From Ferdinandcohnia sp036965045 (lineage in GTDB: Bacteria > Bacillota > Bacilli > Bacillales > Bacillaceae_L), in contig NZ_JBALOV010000005.1 of NCBI RefSeq assembly GCF_036965045.1, positions 119,704 to 183,703 of the forward strand: a stretch of DNA of 64,000 bases, read 5' to 3'. The notes beneath the pieces were generated by a model that ran no database searches, was not told the DNA's origin, and was given only the letters and a program-made list of their open reading frames with translations. Positions 42,378 through 51,185 of the stretch are shown one piece after another. The translations under genes were made by a program, and so were the position numbers. Each line of letters begins with the position of its first letter. Positions within the stretch are counted from its first letter, which is position 1.

Positions 42378-43763
42378 ATGGCTATGATCGAACAGTCTAT
42401 TCCTGTACCAGAGTTAAAACAAGCAACCGATTATATGAACAAAGTATATGAGGAGGTTAAGAAGAGAAATCCTCATGAACCTGAGTTTCACCAGGCGGTG
42501 AAAGAAATCTTCCTTTCGCTTGTACCTGTATTTGCTAAGAATCCAAAGTATATGAAGCATGCTATTTTAGAAAGAATTGTTGAACCGGAAAGAATGATTA
42601 CATTCCGTGTACCATGGGTGGATGACCAAGGCCAAATTCATGTGAATCGTGGCTATCGTGTTCAGTTTAACAGTGCACTTGGCCCATATAAAGGCGGATT
42701 ACGTTTTCATCCTTCTGTTAATGCAAGCATCATTAAATTCCTCGGCTTTGAGCAAATTCTTAAGAACTCCTTAACAGGTCTTCCAATTGGCGGAGGTAAA
42801 GGCGGATCAGATTTTGATCCAAAAGGAAAATCTGATAATGAAATTATGCGTTTTACGCAAAGCTTTATGACAGAACTAACTAGACATATTGGTCCAGACG
42901 TCGATGTTCCAGCTGGCGATATCGGTGTTGGCGCAAGAGAAGTTGGCTACATGTTCGGCCAATACAAAAGACTGCGCGGCAGCTTTGAAGCAGGTGTCTT
43001 TACCGGAAAAGGTCTTGGATACGGCGGAAGCTTAGTCCGTACAGAAGCAACAGGTTATGGTACTGTTTATTTCGTTGAAGAAATGCTGAAGGAACAGGGT
43101 CTTTCTTTCGAAGGAAGTACAGTGATCATTTCAGGTTCTGGTAATGTTTCAATTTATGCAATTGAAAAGGCACAACAGCTTGGTGCGAAAGTAGTTGCTT
43201 GTAGCGATTCTAACGGTTATATCTACGATGAAAATGGCTTAGATTTAGAGACAATCAAGCGCATTAAGGAAGTGGAGCGCAAACGTATCAAGGAATATGT
43301 GGTAGAACACCCAGAAGCAGAATATGTTGAAGGCTGCTCAGGTATTTGGTCCATTCCTTGTGACATCGCATTACCATGTGCAACTCAAAACGAAATCGAT
43401 ATTGAATCTGCACAAACTCTTATTTCAAACGGAGTAAAAGCAGTTGGTGAAGGTGCAAACATGCCATCCACACTAGAAGCAGTTGACTTATTCGTAGAAA
43501 GCGATGTTCTTTTCGGGCCTGGGAAAGCTGTTAATGCAGGTGGTGTTGCTGTTTCCGCTCTGGAGATGTCCCAAAATAGCATGAGACTTTCATGGTCATT
43601 TGAAGAAGTCGACAGCAAACTGCAGGATATCATGGCATCCATTTACCGCAACAGCATGGATGCAGCTGAAGAATACGGCCATCCCGGAAATCTCGTATAT
43701 GGAGCTAATATCGCTGGATTCATAAAAGTGGCAGACGCGATGATCGCTCAAGGTGTTATTTAA
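42378..43763 (+). CDS. gdhA: NADP-type glutamate dehydrogenase
   Basis: A hexameric GDH of about 461 aa that aminates 2-oxoglutarate to glutamate. The catalytic region reads GPYKGGLRFHPSV and LPIGGGKGGSDFDPKGKS near residue 125, followed by a Rossmann domain with GSGNVSIYA near 250. The sequence belongs to the E. coli GdhA group rather than to B. subtilis RocG/GudB (about 425 aa), pointing to an anabolic role. The start is ATG 42378; the ATG at 42369 lies too close to the AAAGGGTGA ribosome site. Confidence 0.93.
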   Translation: MAMIEQSIPVPELKQATDYMNKVYEEVKKRNPHEPEFHQAVKEIFLSLVPVFAKNPKYMKHAILERIVEPERMITFRVPWVDDQGQIHVNRGYRVQFNSALGPYKGGLRFHPSVNASIIKFLGFEQILKNSLTGLPIGGGKGGSDFDPKGKSDNEIMRFTQSFMTELTRHIGPDVDVPAGDIGVGAREVGYMFGQYKRLRGSFEAGVFTGKGLGYGGSLVRTEATGYGTVYFVEEMLKEQGLSFEGSTVIISGSGNVSIYAIEKAQQLGAKVVACSDSNGYIYDENGLDLETIKRIKEVERKRIKEYVVEHPEAEYVEGCSGIWSIPCDIALPCATQNEIDIESAQTLISNGVKAVGEGANMPSTLEAVDLFVESDVLFGPGKAVNAGGVAVSALEMSQNSMRLSWSFEEVDSKLQDIMASIYRNSMDAAEEYGHPGNLVYGANIAGFIKVADAMIAQGVI

Positions 43764-43770
43764 TCTAAAC

Positions 43771-43812
43771 ATGCTAAATGCTGTTTTCCCTCTACGGAAA
43801 GCAGCGTTTTTT
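43771..43812 (+). terminator. terminator of gdhA
   Basis: GCTGTTTTCC-CTCTAC-GGAAAGCAGC stem with one wobble, followed by GTTTTTTC. Confidence 0.85.
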
Positions 43813-43827
43813 CATGTCCTAAAAAGG

Positions 43828-43865
43828 AAAAAACGGTACATGCCCATAGAGCATGTACCGTTTTA
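43828..43865. terminator. terminator of odhAB, bidirectional
   Basis: AAAACGGTACATGC-CCATAGA-GCATGTACCGTTTT is a long symmetric stem just after the odhB stop codon. Confidence 0.88.
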
Positions 43866-43868
43866 TAA

Positions 43869-45122
43869 TCAACCTTCTAATAAAAGGTCTTCTGGATCTT
43901 CTAATAATTCTTTTACTTTCACAAGGAATCCTACAGCATCTTTCCCATCAATGATTCTGTGGTCATAAGATAATGCTACATACATCATTGGGCGTACCTC
44001 AACAGTGTCATTATTGTCTACAACAACAGGACGTCTTTGTATCTTATGCATTCCTAAAATACCAACCTGTGGTGCGTTAATAATAGGTGTTGAATTTAGG
44101 GAACCAAATGTACCGCCATTCGTAATTGTGAATGTGCCGCCTTGAAGGTCACTTAAGCCTAATTGATTGTTTCTCGCTTTTTCAGCCAGACGTCCAATTT
44201 CAGCTTCAATACCTGCAAAGCTTAATGTGTCAGCATTACGTACAACTGGAACAACTAATCCTTCTTCTGCAGAAACGGCAATCCCGATGTCATAGAATTT
44301 TTTAAGCAGGATTTCATTTCCTTGAATTTCTGCATTAACAAATGGATATGCCTTCAATGCACCGATAACTGCTTTCGTAAAGAAGGACATGAAACCAAGT
44401 TTGACCCCGTGTTTTTTAAAGAAAGCATCTTTACGACGAGCTCTAACATCCATCACAGCCGTCATATCTACTTCGTTAAATGTTGTCAGCATTGCCGCTG
44501 TGTGCTGTGCTTCAACAAGACGTTTTGCGATTGTTTGACGACGTCTAGACATTTTAATTCGTTCTACGCGTGGGTCATCGTTTACCACTGGCGCTGCTGC
44601 AGGTTGTTTGGCTGCAGGAGCTGGTACAGATTGTGCTTGTTTAAATGCTTCTACTCCTTCAACACGAACACGTCCAAGTGGATCTTTGTATGGAACCTCG
44701 TTTAAATCAATGCCTAGTTCTCTTGCCCGTTTTCTAGCTGCAGGTGAAGCAATGGCTTGCTTGCCTTTTTCTCCAGCAGCATCCGTTGCCACTGGCTCTT
44801 GTTTTGCTTCAGGAGCCGGTGCAGCTGCTTTTGGCTCTTCAGAAGGTGCAGCTTCAGGAGCTGGAGCTGCAGTGCTTGATTCTGAACCAGTTTCATCAAG
44901 CTTTGCAATCACTTGGCCTACCTCAACATTATCACCAGGTTGGAACAAGAATTCTTTAATAACCCCTGTATATTCACTGTTAATTTCGACGTTAACTTTA
45001 TCTGTTTCAAGTTCAGCGATGGATTCACCTTTGTTAACGAATTCGCCTTCTTTTTTTAACCATTCAACAATTGTTCCTTCTGTAATGGACTCAGCTAATT
45101 CCGGTACTTTCACTTCGATCAT
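43869..45122 (-). CDS. odhB: dihydrolipoamide succinyltransferase (E2 of 2-oxoglutarate dehydrogenase)
   Basis: A 417-aa E2 subunit of the TCA-cycle complex. The lipoyl domain has its lysine near K42 in LETDKVNVEI, an Ala/Pro-rich linker follows, then the E3/E1-binding domain (ASPAARKRARELGIDL), and a catalytic domain ending SYDHRIIDGKDAVGFL. The ATG at 45122 follows AAGGAGGG and overlaps the odhA stop by four bases. A longer frame starts inside odhA and is not used. Confidence 0.96.
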   Translation of the reverse strand: MIEVKVPELAESITEGTIVEWLKKEGEFVNKGESIAELETDKVNVEINSEYTGVIKEFLFQPGDNVEVGQVIAKLDETGSESSTAAPAPEAAPSEEPKAAAPAPEAKQEPVATDAAGEKGKQAIASPAARKRARELGIDLNEVPYKDPLGRVRVEGVEAFKQAQSVPAPAAKQPAAAPVVNDDPRVERIKMSRRRQTIAKRLVEAQHTAAMLTTFNEVDMTAVMDVRARRKDAFFKKHGVKLGFMSFFTKAVIGALKAYPFVNAEIQGNEILLKKFYDIGIAVSAEEGLVVPVVRNADTLSFAGIEAEIGRLAEKARNNQLGLSDLQGGTFTITNGGTFGSLNSTPIINAPQVGILGMHKIQRRPVVVDNNDTVEVRPMMYVALSYDHRIIDGKDAVGFLVKVKELLEDPEDLLLEG

Positions 45123-47959
45123 TGCTGATTCCCTCCTTTGTCTGTTAGCAATGCATCTTGCATAATCCAAGCTTGTTCTTGTTTATGAATATCCGGGTCT
45201 CCCGTAGCTGGACTTGAACGCTTCGGTCTACCAACATAATCTAATGTAATTTCCTCTGATAAAATGTCCATTAAAACTGGTTGTAGAGCTGGCCATGCCC
45301 CCATGTTCTTAGGCTCTTCTTGTACCCAAACAACCTCTTTAAGATTTGGATACTGGCTGACTAGTTCTTCTAGCTCCTGCTTAGGGAATGGATACATTTG
45401 TTCCACTCTTGCAATATGCAAGCTATTTGTATGTTCAGCAGGTAAGTTAGCAGCTTCTGTTGCAAGGTCAATCGCTACTTTACCAGTACAAAGCAGCAAG
45501 CGCGTTACTTTCTCTTTCTCCGTTCCCATTCCTGGCTGTTCAAGTAATGGCTTAAAGCTTCCATCTGTTAAATCTGCTAGTGATGAAGCTGTTTGTGGAT
45601 GACGAAGTAAACTTTTCGGCGTCATGACGATCAATGGTCTTGCTTCATCTGTTGAAGTAAGCATTGATTGTCTTCTTAATAAATGGAAGTATTGTGAAGC
45701 GCTTGTTACGTTCGCCACAATCCAGTTATTTTCCCCAGCTGCATTTAAGAAACGTTCTACTCTACCACTTGAATGTTCTGGACCTTGTCCTTCATATCCA
45801 TGTGGTAAAAGCATCACAAGACCTGACTTTTGCCCCCATTTTGCATGGCCAGAAGAGATGAATTGGTCAATAATTGGCTGTGCAACGTTCACAAAGTCAC
45901 CAAACTGTGCTTCCCAAAGGACAAGTGCATTTTCATCCTGAACACTATAACCGTATTCAAATCCTAGAACAGCAGTTTCAGATAACGGGCTGTTATAGAT
46001 GGAGAAGGAAGCTTTGGCTTCTGGGATATTGTGTAATGGGACATACTTTTCATTAGTTTCATAGTCATTTAATGCTACATGACGGTGAGCAAATGTACCT
46101 CTTTCACTATCCTGACCTGTTAAGCGAACGGTTTTTCCTTCTGCAAGAACAGATCCGAATGCTAAGGTTTCAGCCAATGCCCAGTCTACTTTATTCTCTT
46201 CATCAAGTGCCGTTTCACGACGTTTTAAAATACGTTCTAACTTCGGATAAACAGTTAAGGACTGTGGCCATTGTAATAATCCCCGATTCATGCTGCGTAA
46301 AAGATCAGCCGGTACCGTCGTATCAAAATCTGGAATAGCAGAAAGTGCTTTCGGCTTCTTAGGTTTTACACGCTCTTCATTTTCTACAAAATCATCATAG
46401 ATGGATTGAAGACTTTGCATGAACTCTTCACGTTTAGCGGTAAGTTCTTCCGCTGTTATCACGTTTTCAGCAACTAACTTTTGACCGTATTTATCGGCTA
46501 TAACAGGGTGATTTGTAATCTTCTTATACAATAATGGTTGTGTAACACTTGGGTCATCCATTTCGTTATGGCCAAAACGTCTGTAACCAACTAAGTCAAT
46601 TAAGATATCTTTTTCAAAACGCTTGCGGTATTCATACGCAAAGTGAATTGCTGAAAGACAAGCTTCAGGATCATCTGCGTTGACACGTACAATTGGAATT
46701 TCATAGCCTTTCGCAAGGTCACTCGCAAAACGAGTTGAACGAGAATCTGTATTATTTGTAGTAAAACCAACCATGTTATTGGCAATGATATGAACCGATC
46801 CGCCAGTTTCATAGCCTTTTAATCTGCTTAAGTTCAGTGTTTCAGCAACAACACCCTCGCCAGGGAATGCCGCATCACCATGGATAAGAACACTAATCGC
46901 ACTTTGCTTATCTTGAACAGGGTATCCTGCTTTGCTTGTGTTATCCTGTGCTGCACGCGTAATACCTAATACAACAGGGTTTACAAACTCCAAGTGACTT
47001 GGGTTGTTAGCAAGATTAATATGAGTCACATGCTCCTTAGGGCCTTTGAAGCGATGGTCAGCTCCTAAGTGATACTTCACATCTCCTGACCAACCATAAT
47101 TAATTCCTCTTGAGCCTTCAGATGGAATTAAATCCTTATTTGGTGAATGGTGGAACTCAGAGAAAATCAATTCATATGGCTTATGGAGTACGTGAGCCAA
47201 CACATTTAATCGGCCGCGGTGAGCCATACCGATCATAATATTGTCGGTACCATCACTACTGCCTTCTTCAATTAATTTTTCAAGCATTGGCACGAGCATA
47301 TCCAATCCTTCGATTGAGAAACGCTTTTGACCAACAAATGTTTTGTGTAAGAATTTTTCAAAGCCATCAACATTCATCAGGCGCTCTGCCAGCTGTTTCT
47401 TTTCATCAGCCGTAAGCTTTAAGCCTACTCCATTGATTTCAACCTGCTGTCTTAACCATTGTCTTTCGTCTTCCTCATCAACATGTGCAAATTCATAAGC
47501 AATGGTTTGTGTATAAGCTGCCTTTAAATGCTCATAAGCATCCCATCCAGTTTGAACGGTTGGAGGTGCTTCCTCCCAGATATATGTTGCTGGAATGTCC
47601 ATTAAATCTTCTTTCGTGAGATTATAATAATCAGGCTCTAAAAAGCTTGTATCTGGCTTCGGTCTTGTACGAAGCGGATAGATATCAGCCGCCAAATGCC
47701 CGTATGCACGAATGTTTTTAATTAATTTACTTCCAGATGTGATTGTCTTGATTGTCTTCGGTGAGATGCCCCCACTTACTAACTCTGCTGTTGCTGCTTG
47801 CTCATCTGCCGGTGGCGGCCCAAGTTCTTCGAAAAGCGCTTTCACAGAAGGGTCTACTGAACTCGGATCATTCTTGTATTTTTCATACATGTCAAAGACA
47901 TAACCCATGTTCGGGCCATAGAATGACTCCCACACATTTTTCCTTAGTTGGTTATCCAT
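45119..47959 (-). CDS. odhA: 2-oxoglutarate dehydrogenase E1 component
   Basis: The thiamine-diphosphate-dependent E1 subunit that decarboxylates 2-oxoglutarate. The ATG at 47959 lies 11 bases after GGAGG and gives MDNQLRKNVWESFYGPNMGY, as in Bacillus OdhA; ATGs at 47977 and 47998 are alternatives. It has about 946 aa with MIGMAHRGRLNVLAHV, HGDAAFPGEGVVAETLNLS (ThDP/Mg site) and the C-terminal FVNVAQPIIDQF region. It is translationally coupled to odhB. Confidence 0.96.
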   Translation of the reverse strand: MDNQLRKNVWESFYGPNMGYVFDMYEKYKNDPSSVDPSVKALFEELGPPPADEQAATAELVSGGISPKTIKTITSGSKLIKNIRAYGHLAADIYPLRTRPKPDTSFLEPDYYNLTKEDLMDIPATYIWEEAPPTVQTGWDAYEHLKAAYTQTIAYEFAHVDEEDERQWLRQQVEINGVGLKLTADEKKQLAERLMNVDGFEKFLHKTFVGQKRFSIEGLDMLVPMLEKLIEEGSSDGTDNIMIGMAHRGRLNVLAHVLHKPYELIFSEFHHSPNKDLIPSEGSRGINYGWSGDVKYHLGADHRFKGPKEHVTHINLANNPSHLEFVNPVVLGITRAAQDNTSKAGYPVQDKQSAISVLIHGDAAFPGEGVVAETLNLSRLKGYETGGSVHIIANNMVGFTTNNTDSRSTRFASDLAKGYEIPIVRVNADDPEACLSAIHFAYEYRKRFEKDILIDLVGYRRFGHNEMDDPSVTQPLLYKKITNHPVIADKYGQKLVAENVITAEELTAKREEFMQSLQSIYDDFVENEERVKPKKPKALSAIPDFDTTVPADLLRSMNRGLLQWPQSLTVYPKLERILKRRETALDEENKVDWALAETLAFGSVLAEGKTVRLTGQDSERGTFAHRHVALNDYETNEKYVPLHNIPEAKASFSIYNSPLSETAVLGFEYGYSVQDENALVLWEAQFGDFVNVAQPIIDQFISSGHAKWGQKSGLVMLLPHGYEGQGPEHSSGRVERFLNAAGENNWIVANVTSASQYFHLLRRQSMLTSTDEARPLIVMTPKSLLRHPQTASSLADLTDGSFKPLLEQPGMGTEKEKVTRLLLCTGKVAIDLATEAANLPAEHTNSLHIARVEQMYPFPKQELEELVSQYPNLKEVVWVQEEPKNMGAWPALQPVLMDILSEEITLDYVGRPKRSSPATGDPDIHKQEQAWIMQDALLTDKGGNQQ

Positions 47960-48429
47960 TTTGTTATTAGCCTCCATATTACCTATTGTAATATTCACAT
48001 AGACAATTGTGTTTCATAGAACTATGACGTCTACCCATACTATACCCCATTTCCAGTTAATTTCTAGTAAAATGCTTACATTGGAATTTTCCAGAAAAAA
48101 CCCTGAAAAATAGGCAAAATAAGAGTCATTATATAGTCATAATTCTGATTAAATATGTTATTCTTATCTTATAGTTGAAAGCAGAAAGTTTCCTTGATAT
48201 AAATCAAGTTTTCAAAGGAATTTTGCTAAAGAAAATAATAAGATTTTAAGTAACATAAAGTGAAGTCTCTATTGTAGTACAACATTCCACTAGAAGTAAA
48301 GGAACCGTTTGAAAAGTCGTTGATCCACTTACACTTTTACAACTAAAAGTCCGTTTAGACTTCGGCAGGGTAGGTAAACTTAAGTACAACAAGAGTCCAC
48401 ATTTTATGGGCATTTTGAAAGGAGAAAAA
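47960..48429. other. divergent regulatory region between odhA and the Crp/Fnr gene
   Basis: About 470 AT-rich bases with no supported gene. The only strong motif is the palindrome at 48193-48208. A minus-strand frame of 73 codons at 48246-48467 has no ribosome site and is not called. Confidence 0.5.
48193..48208. promoter_or_regulatory. Fnr/Anr-type palindrome
   Basis: CTTGATATAAATCAAG matches the TTGAT-N4-ATCAA box used by Fnr/Anr regulators in proteobacteria. It lies between odhA and a Crp/Fnr-family gene, so autoregulation or control of odhAB is possible. The Bacillus Fnr consensus is different (TGTGA-N6-TCACA), so the match is only suggestive. Confidence 0.4.
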
Positions 48430-49131
48430 GTGTTCTGTATGATTAGCAGTCCACATGATCCAAGCAATATTTGTCAGGTACCTATTTTTGAAGGTTTAAA
48501 TGAGAAGGAAATGAAGCTTTTACAAAAGGTCATTCAAATTCGTGACTACCGCAAAGGAGATGTGATTTTTAGAGAGGGTGATCCTTCTGATACGCTGTAT
48601 ATCATCGGTGAGGGTCTTATTAAAATCACAAAAGTAGCAGAAGACGGAAAGGAACAAATTGTTCGCCTCCTATTCCCAGATGATTTTTTTGGTCAATCTG
48701 CTATGCTTCAATCAGAAAATCATTATGCAAATGCGGTTGCGATTAACGATACTGTTATCTATACCATTCAGAAACAGGACTTTTTTAATACATTAGAGCG
48801 CAATCACAAAATGGCGCTACGCTTCATGCGGGCATTAAACGAAAGAATTTATCAAGCAGACGAGTGGATGAGTTTGCTAAGCTTAATGGAGGTCGAGCAG
48901 CGCTTGGCAAGTGTACTCCTTTTATTCAACGACCGAGTACGCTCCAAGGATGGTCGCTTTAAGCTCCCGATTAACAAAAAGGTGTTAGCATCTCTTATCG
49001 GCACAACACCGGAAACCATTAGCCGTAAGTTTGTTAAGTTCATTTCAGAAAATCTAATTGAGGTAAATGGTCAAAGGGATATTCATATCCTTGATCTTGA
49101 AGCCTTAAAAAAGAAAGCCAAAACAGTGTAA
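48430..49131 (+). CDS. Crp/Fnr-family transcriptional regulator
   Basis: About 233 aa from a GTG at 48430 behind AAAGGAG (ATG 48439 is also possible). An N-terminal cyclic-nucleotide-like domain (RKGDVIFREGDPSDTLYIIGEGLIKI) is followed by a C-terminal winged helix with NKKVLASLIGTTPETISRKFVKF. Only two cysteines lie near the N-terminus, too few for an E. coli-type Fnr iron-sulfur site, so the signal is unknown. Its own promoter region contains the Fnr-like palindrome at 48193. Confidence 0.88.
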   Translation: MFCMISSPHDPSNICQVPIFEGLNEKEMKLLQKVIQIRDYRKGDVIFREGDPSDTLYIIGEGLIKITKVAEDGKEQIVRLLFPDDFFGQSAMLQSENHYANAVAINDTVIYTIQKQDFFNTLERNHKMALRFMRALNERIYQADEWMSLLSLMEVEQRLASVLLLFNDRVRSKDGRFKLPINKKVLASLIGTTPETISRKFVKFISENLIEVNGQRDIHILDLEALKKKAKTV

Positions 49132-49135
49132 AGGT

Positions 49136-49168
49136 AAAGCCCCACATTTGATTGTGGGGCTTTGTTTA
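49136..49168 (+). terminator. terminator of the Crp/Fnr gene
   Basis: AAAGCCCCACA-TTTGAT-TGTGGGGCTTT stem followed by T-rich sequence. Confidence 0.9.
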
Positions 49169-49211
49169 TTATGGGGAGATGAAGGATTTCGATTGAGGCT
49201 GCATGTGAAGT

Positions 49212-49533
49212 GGCGCATATCTTCGGGATTTGACGCATATTTTCGGAAATGCACGCATATCCTGCTCAAACGACGCATATTTTCGGAATCAGACGCATAT
49301 TCTTGCCCATGCCACGCATATTTTCGNNNNNNNNNNNNNNNNNNNNNNNNNNNNNNNNNNNNNNNNNNNNNNNNNNNNNNNNNNNNNNNNNNNNNNNNNN
49401 NNNNNNNNNNNNNNNNNNNNNNNNNNNNNNNNNNNNNNNNNNNNNNNNNNNNNNNNNNNNNNNNNNNNNNNNNNNNGGAATCAGACGCATATTCTTGCCC
49501 AAGCCACGCATATCTTCGGAATCAGACGTATAT
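49212..49533. repeat. 20/21-bp direct repeat array interrupted by an assembly gap
   Basis: The unit is about (A)CGCATATTTTCGGAATCAGA. CGCATAT starts at 49214, 49234, 49254, 49274, 49294 and 49315 before the gap, and at 49486 and 49507 (with CGTATAT at 49527) after it. Periods are 20 or 21 bases. The 150 Ns at 49327-49476 suggest that the assembler could not resolve the array; the true length is unknown. Open frames through the Ns are artefacts. Confidence 0.9.
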
Positions 49534-49552
49534 CATCCTGGCGAATCCCGCC

Positions 49553-49582
49553 AAAAAACGCCCGATCATCTTCGATCGGGCG
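49553..49582 (-). terminator. terminator of the M23 peptidase gene
   Basis: The minus strand reads CGCCCGATC-GAAGAT-GATCGGGCG followed by TTTTTT. Confidence 0.9.
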
Positions 49583-49591
49583 CATTAATCT

Positions 49592-50929
49592 TTAAAATGC
49601 AATATATTGGCGTGGATTCACTGCGTTTGAGTGTCCACCACTGTATTGAGTTGGACTATATGGTCCGTCATAGATTTCAAAATGAAGATGTGGACCTGTT
49701 GAGTGGCCTGTATTCCCCATGTAGCCGATTAATTGACCTTGCTTCACTTGATCATACTGACCAACAAAGCGTTGATCTAAATGTGCATAAACAGTTGTCA
49801 TTTGACGCCCATTAATATAGTGGGTAATCATGATCACATTTCCGTAGCTGCTTTCAAGGCGTGAGCGCGTAACCGTACCGCCTGCTGCCGCATAAATTGG
49901 AATGTTTCCTACACGACCGTTTTTTCCAATATCAATCCCGAAATGCATGCTTCCCCAACGCATTCCAAATTCGGATGTGACCCGTCCTGTAGTTGGTTTA
50001 ATAAACCCTCCATTGTTCACAACTGGTACTGGTGCTTCAGGTAGAGGCGGCGGGGTTCTTCCTTCGGCTTCAGCCTTTTTACGTTCCTCTTCGACTCTCT
50101 TCCGTTCTTCTTCAGCTTTTCTTCGTTGTTCCTCTAGCTCTTTTTGCCTTTGGTTCCACGCATTGATTTCCATCTGAATCGCCTTTTCTTGAGCGGCTAA
50201 TAATTCTCCGACGTCCTCTAGTGCATGGAGCTCCTCATGCATCTTTTGTTCTTGAACCTCTAACTGAGCCATGACTTTGTTTTGTTCTTTAATTTGGGCT
50301 TGTAGCTGGACTTCTAATCGATCAAGTTCCTTCAGTTGATCTTCCTGCTGTGCCAGTAATGTTTTAACCTCAGCCTTATTTTCCTCAAGTTGTTTAATGT
50401 CTGCTTCATGCTCATTCATAATTTCACGGTCAGCTTGTACAAATGTCGAAACTGCGCTAACCCGGTTAATGAAATCATTAAAGCTTTTTGCTCCAAGCAG
50501 CACATCTACATAACTAACTACGCCACCGCTTTGCTGGAGGCTGCGCATCCGCTCTTTGATAAGCTTGTCCCGTTTTTGAATCCGTTCCTCTAGCACCTTC
50601 ATTTCCGCTTCAAGGCGCTCAATTTCGTCCTTCGTTTCTTGGATTTGAGCTTTTATGTTGTCAATTTTGCTGCGTGTATCACTTACGGCAAGATCGAGTC
50701 GTTTAATTTCCTGCTCAACACCGACTTTTTGTTGTTTGATTTCACCAATTGCATCTTCTTTTTGAGTGATTTCAGATTCTAACTCTGATTTTTTTTCTTG
50801 AACTTCCTTCTTTTCGTTTTCTAGCTCTTCATTTTTTTGAATCGCTAATGCAGTATTGGGCATTGCTGTCAATAAACTTCCGAGTCCAATTGATATACCC
50901 ATTCCAATCATTAGAAGTTTTCGCTTCAC
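49592..50929 (-). CDS. secreted coiled-coil protein with M23 peptidase (LytM) domain
   Basis: A 445-aa protein with a signal peptide (hydrophobic 5-27, cleavage near ALA-IQK), a long coiled coil of about residues 30-290 including the PcsB/CwlO-type SYVDVLLGAKSFNDFINR segment, a Pro-rich linker, and a C-terminal LytM domain. Zinc ligands HFGIDIG near 330 and HLHFEIY near 420 appear intact, so it may be an active endopeptidase rather than only an EnvC-like activator. Coiled-coil partners of this kind are often controlled by FtsEX, which is not in the window. Confidence 0.88.
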   Translation of the reverse strand: MKRKLLMIGMGISIGLGSLLTAMPNTALAIQKNEELENEKKEVQEKKSELESEITQKEDAIGEIKQQKVGVEQEIKRLDLAVSDTRSKIDNIKAQIQETKDEIERLEAEMKVLEERIQKRDKLIKERMRSLQQSGGVVSYVDVLLGAKSFNDFINRVSAVSTFVQADREIMNEHEADIKQLEENKAEVKTLLAQQEDQLKELDRLEVQLQAQIKEQNKVMAQLEVQEQKMHEELHALEDVGELLAAQEKAIQMEINAWNQRQKELEEQRRKAEEERKRVEEERKKAEAEGRTPPPLPEAPVPVVNNGGFIKPTTGRVTSEFGMRWGSMHFGIDIGKNGRVGNIPIYAAAGGTVTRSRLESSYGNVIMITHYINGRQMTTVYAHLDQRFVGQYDQVKQGQLIGYMGNTGHSTGPHLHFEIYDGPYSPTQYSGGHSNAVNPRQYIAF

Positions 50930-51147
50930 CGTAAAAGCATCTCCCTTCTACCAACCTAGCAATCTATCATTTTAAATGACGGGAAAACATTCATCCCCCA
51001 CCACAATTATCATATTTTGCTACATATTCTCATGTTTTGTATTATAACATAAAAATTTGTCTCAAAACGTCAAAGTAATATTACAATTATATTTCATAAT
51101 CTGTTGAAAACACTAGATTTGTAAAGATTTTTCGACAATCTGACGCA

Positions 51148-51180
51148 ATAAAAAACTCGCTCTTTTTGGGCGAGTTTTCT
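51148..51180. terminator. terminator of the D-Asp/MurE-like operon, bidirectional
   Basis: AAAACTCGC-TCTTTTTGG-GCGAGTTTT stem flanked by A and T runs, six bases after the racemase stop codon. Confidence 0.88.
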
Positions 51181-51185
51181 CAACT

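Noticed and set aside
44322..45165. Long plus-strand ORFs opposite odhB
   Set aside because: They are antisense shadows of the Ala/Pro-rich linker of odhB and show no domain or ribosome site.
48246..48467. 73-codon minus-strand ORF between odhA and the Crp/Fnr gene
   Set aside because: It has no ribosome site and no recognisable protein features, and it overlaps the start of the Crp/Fnr gene.
49148..49815. Long open frames crossing the N region
   Set aside because: They consist of translated 20/21-bp repeats and unknown residues, lack ribosome sites and overlap the M23 peptidase gene in other frames.
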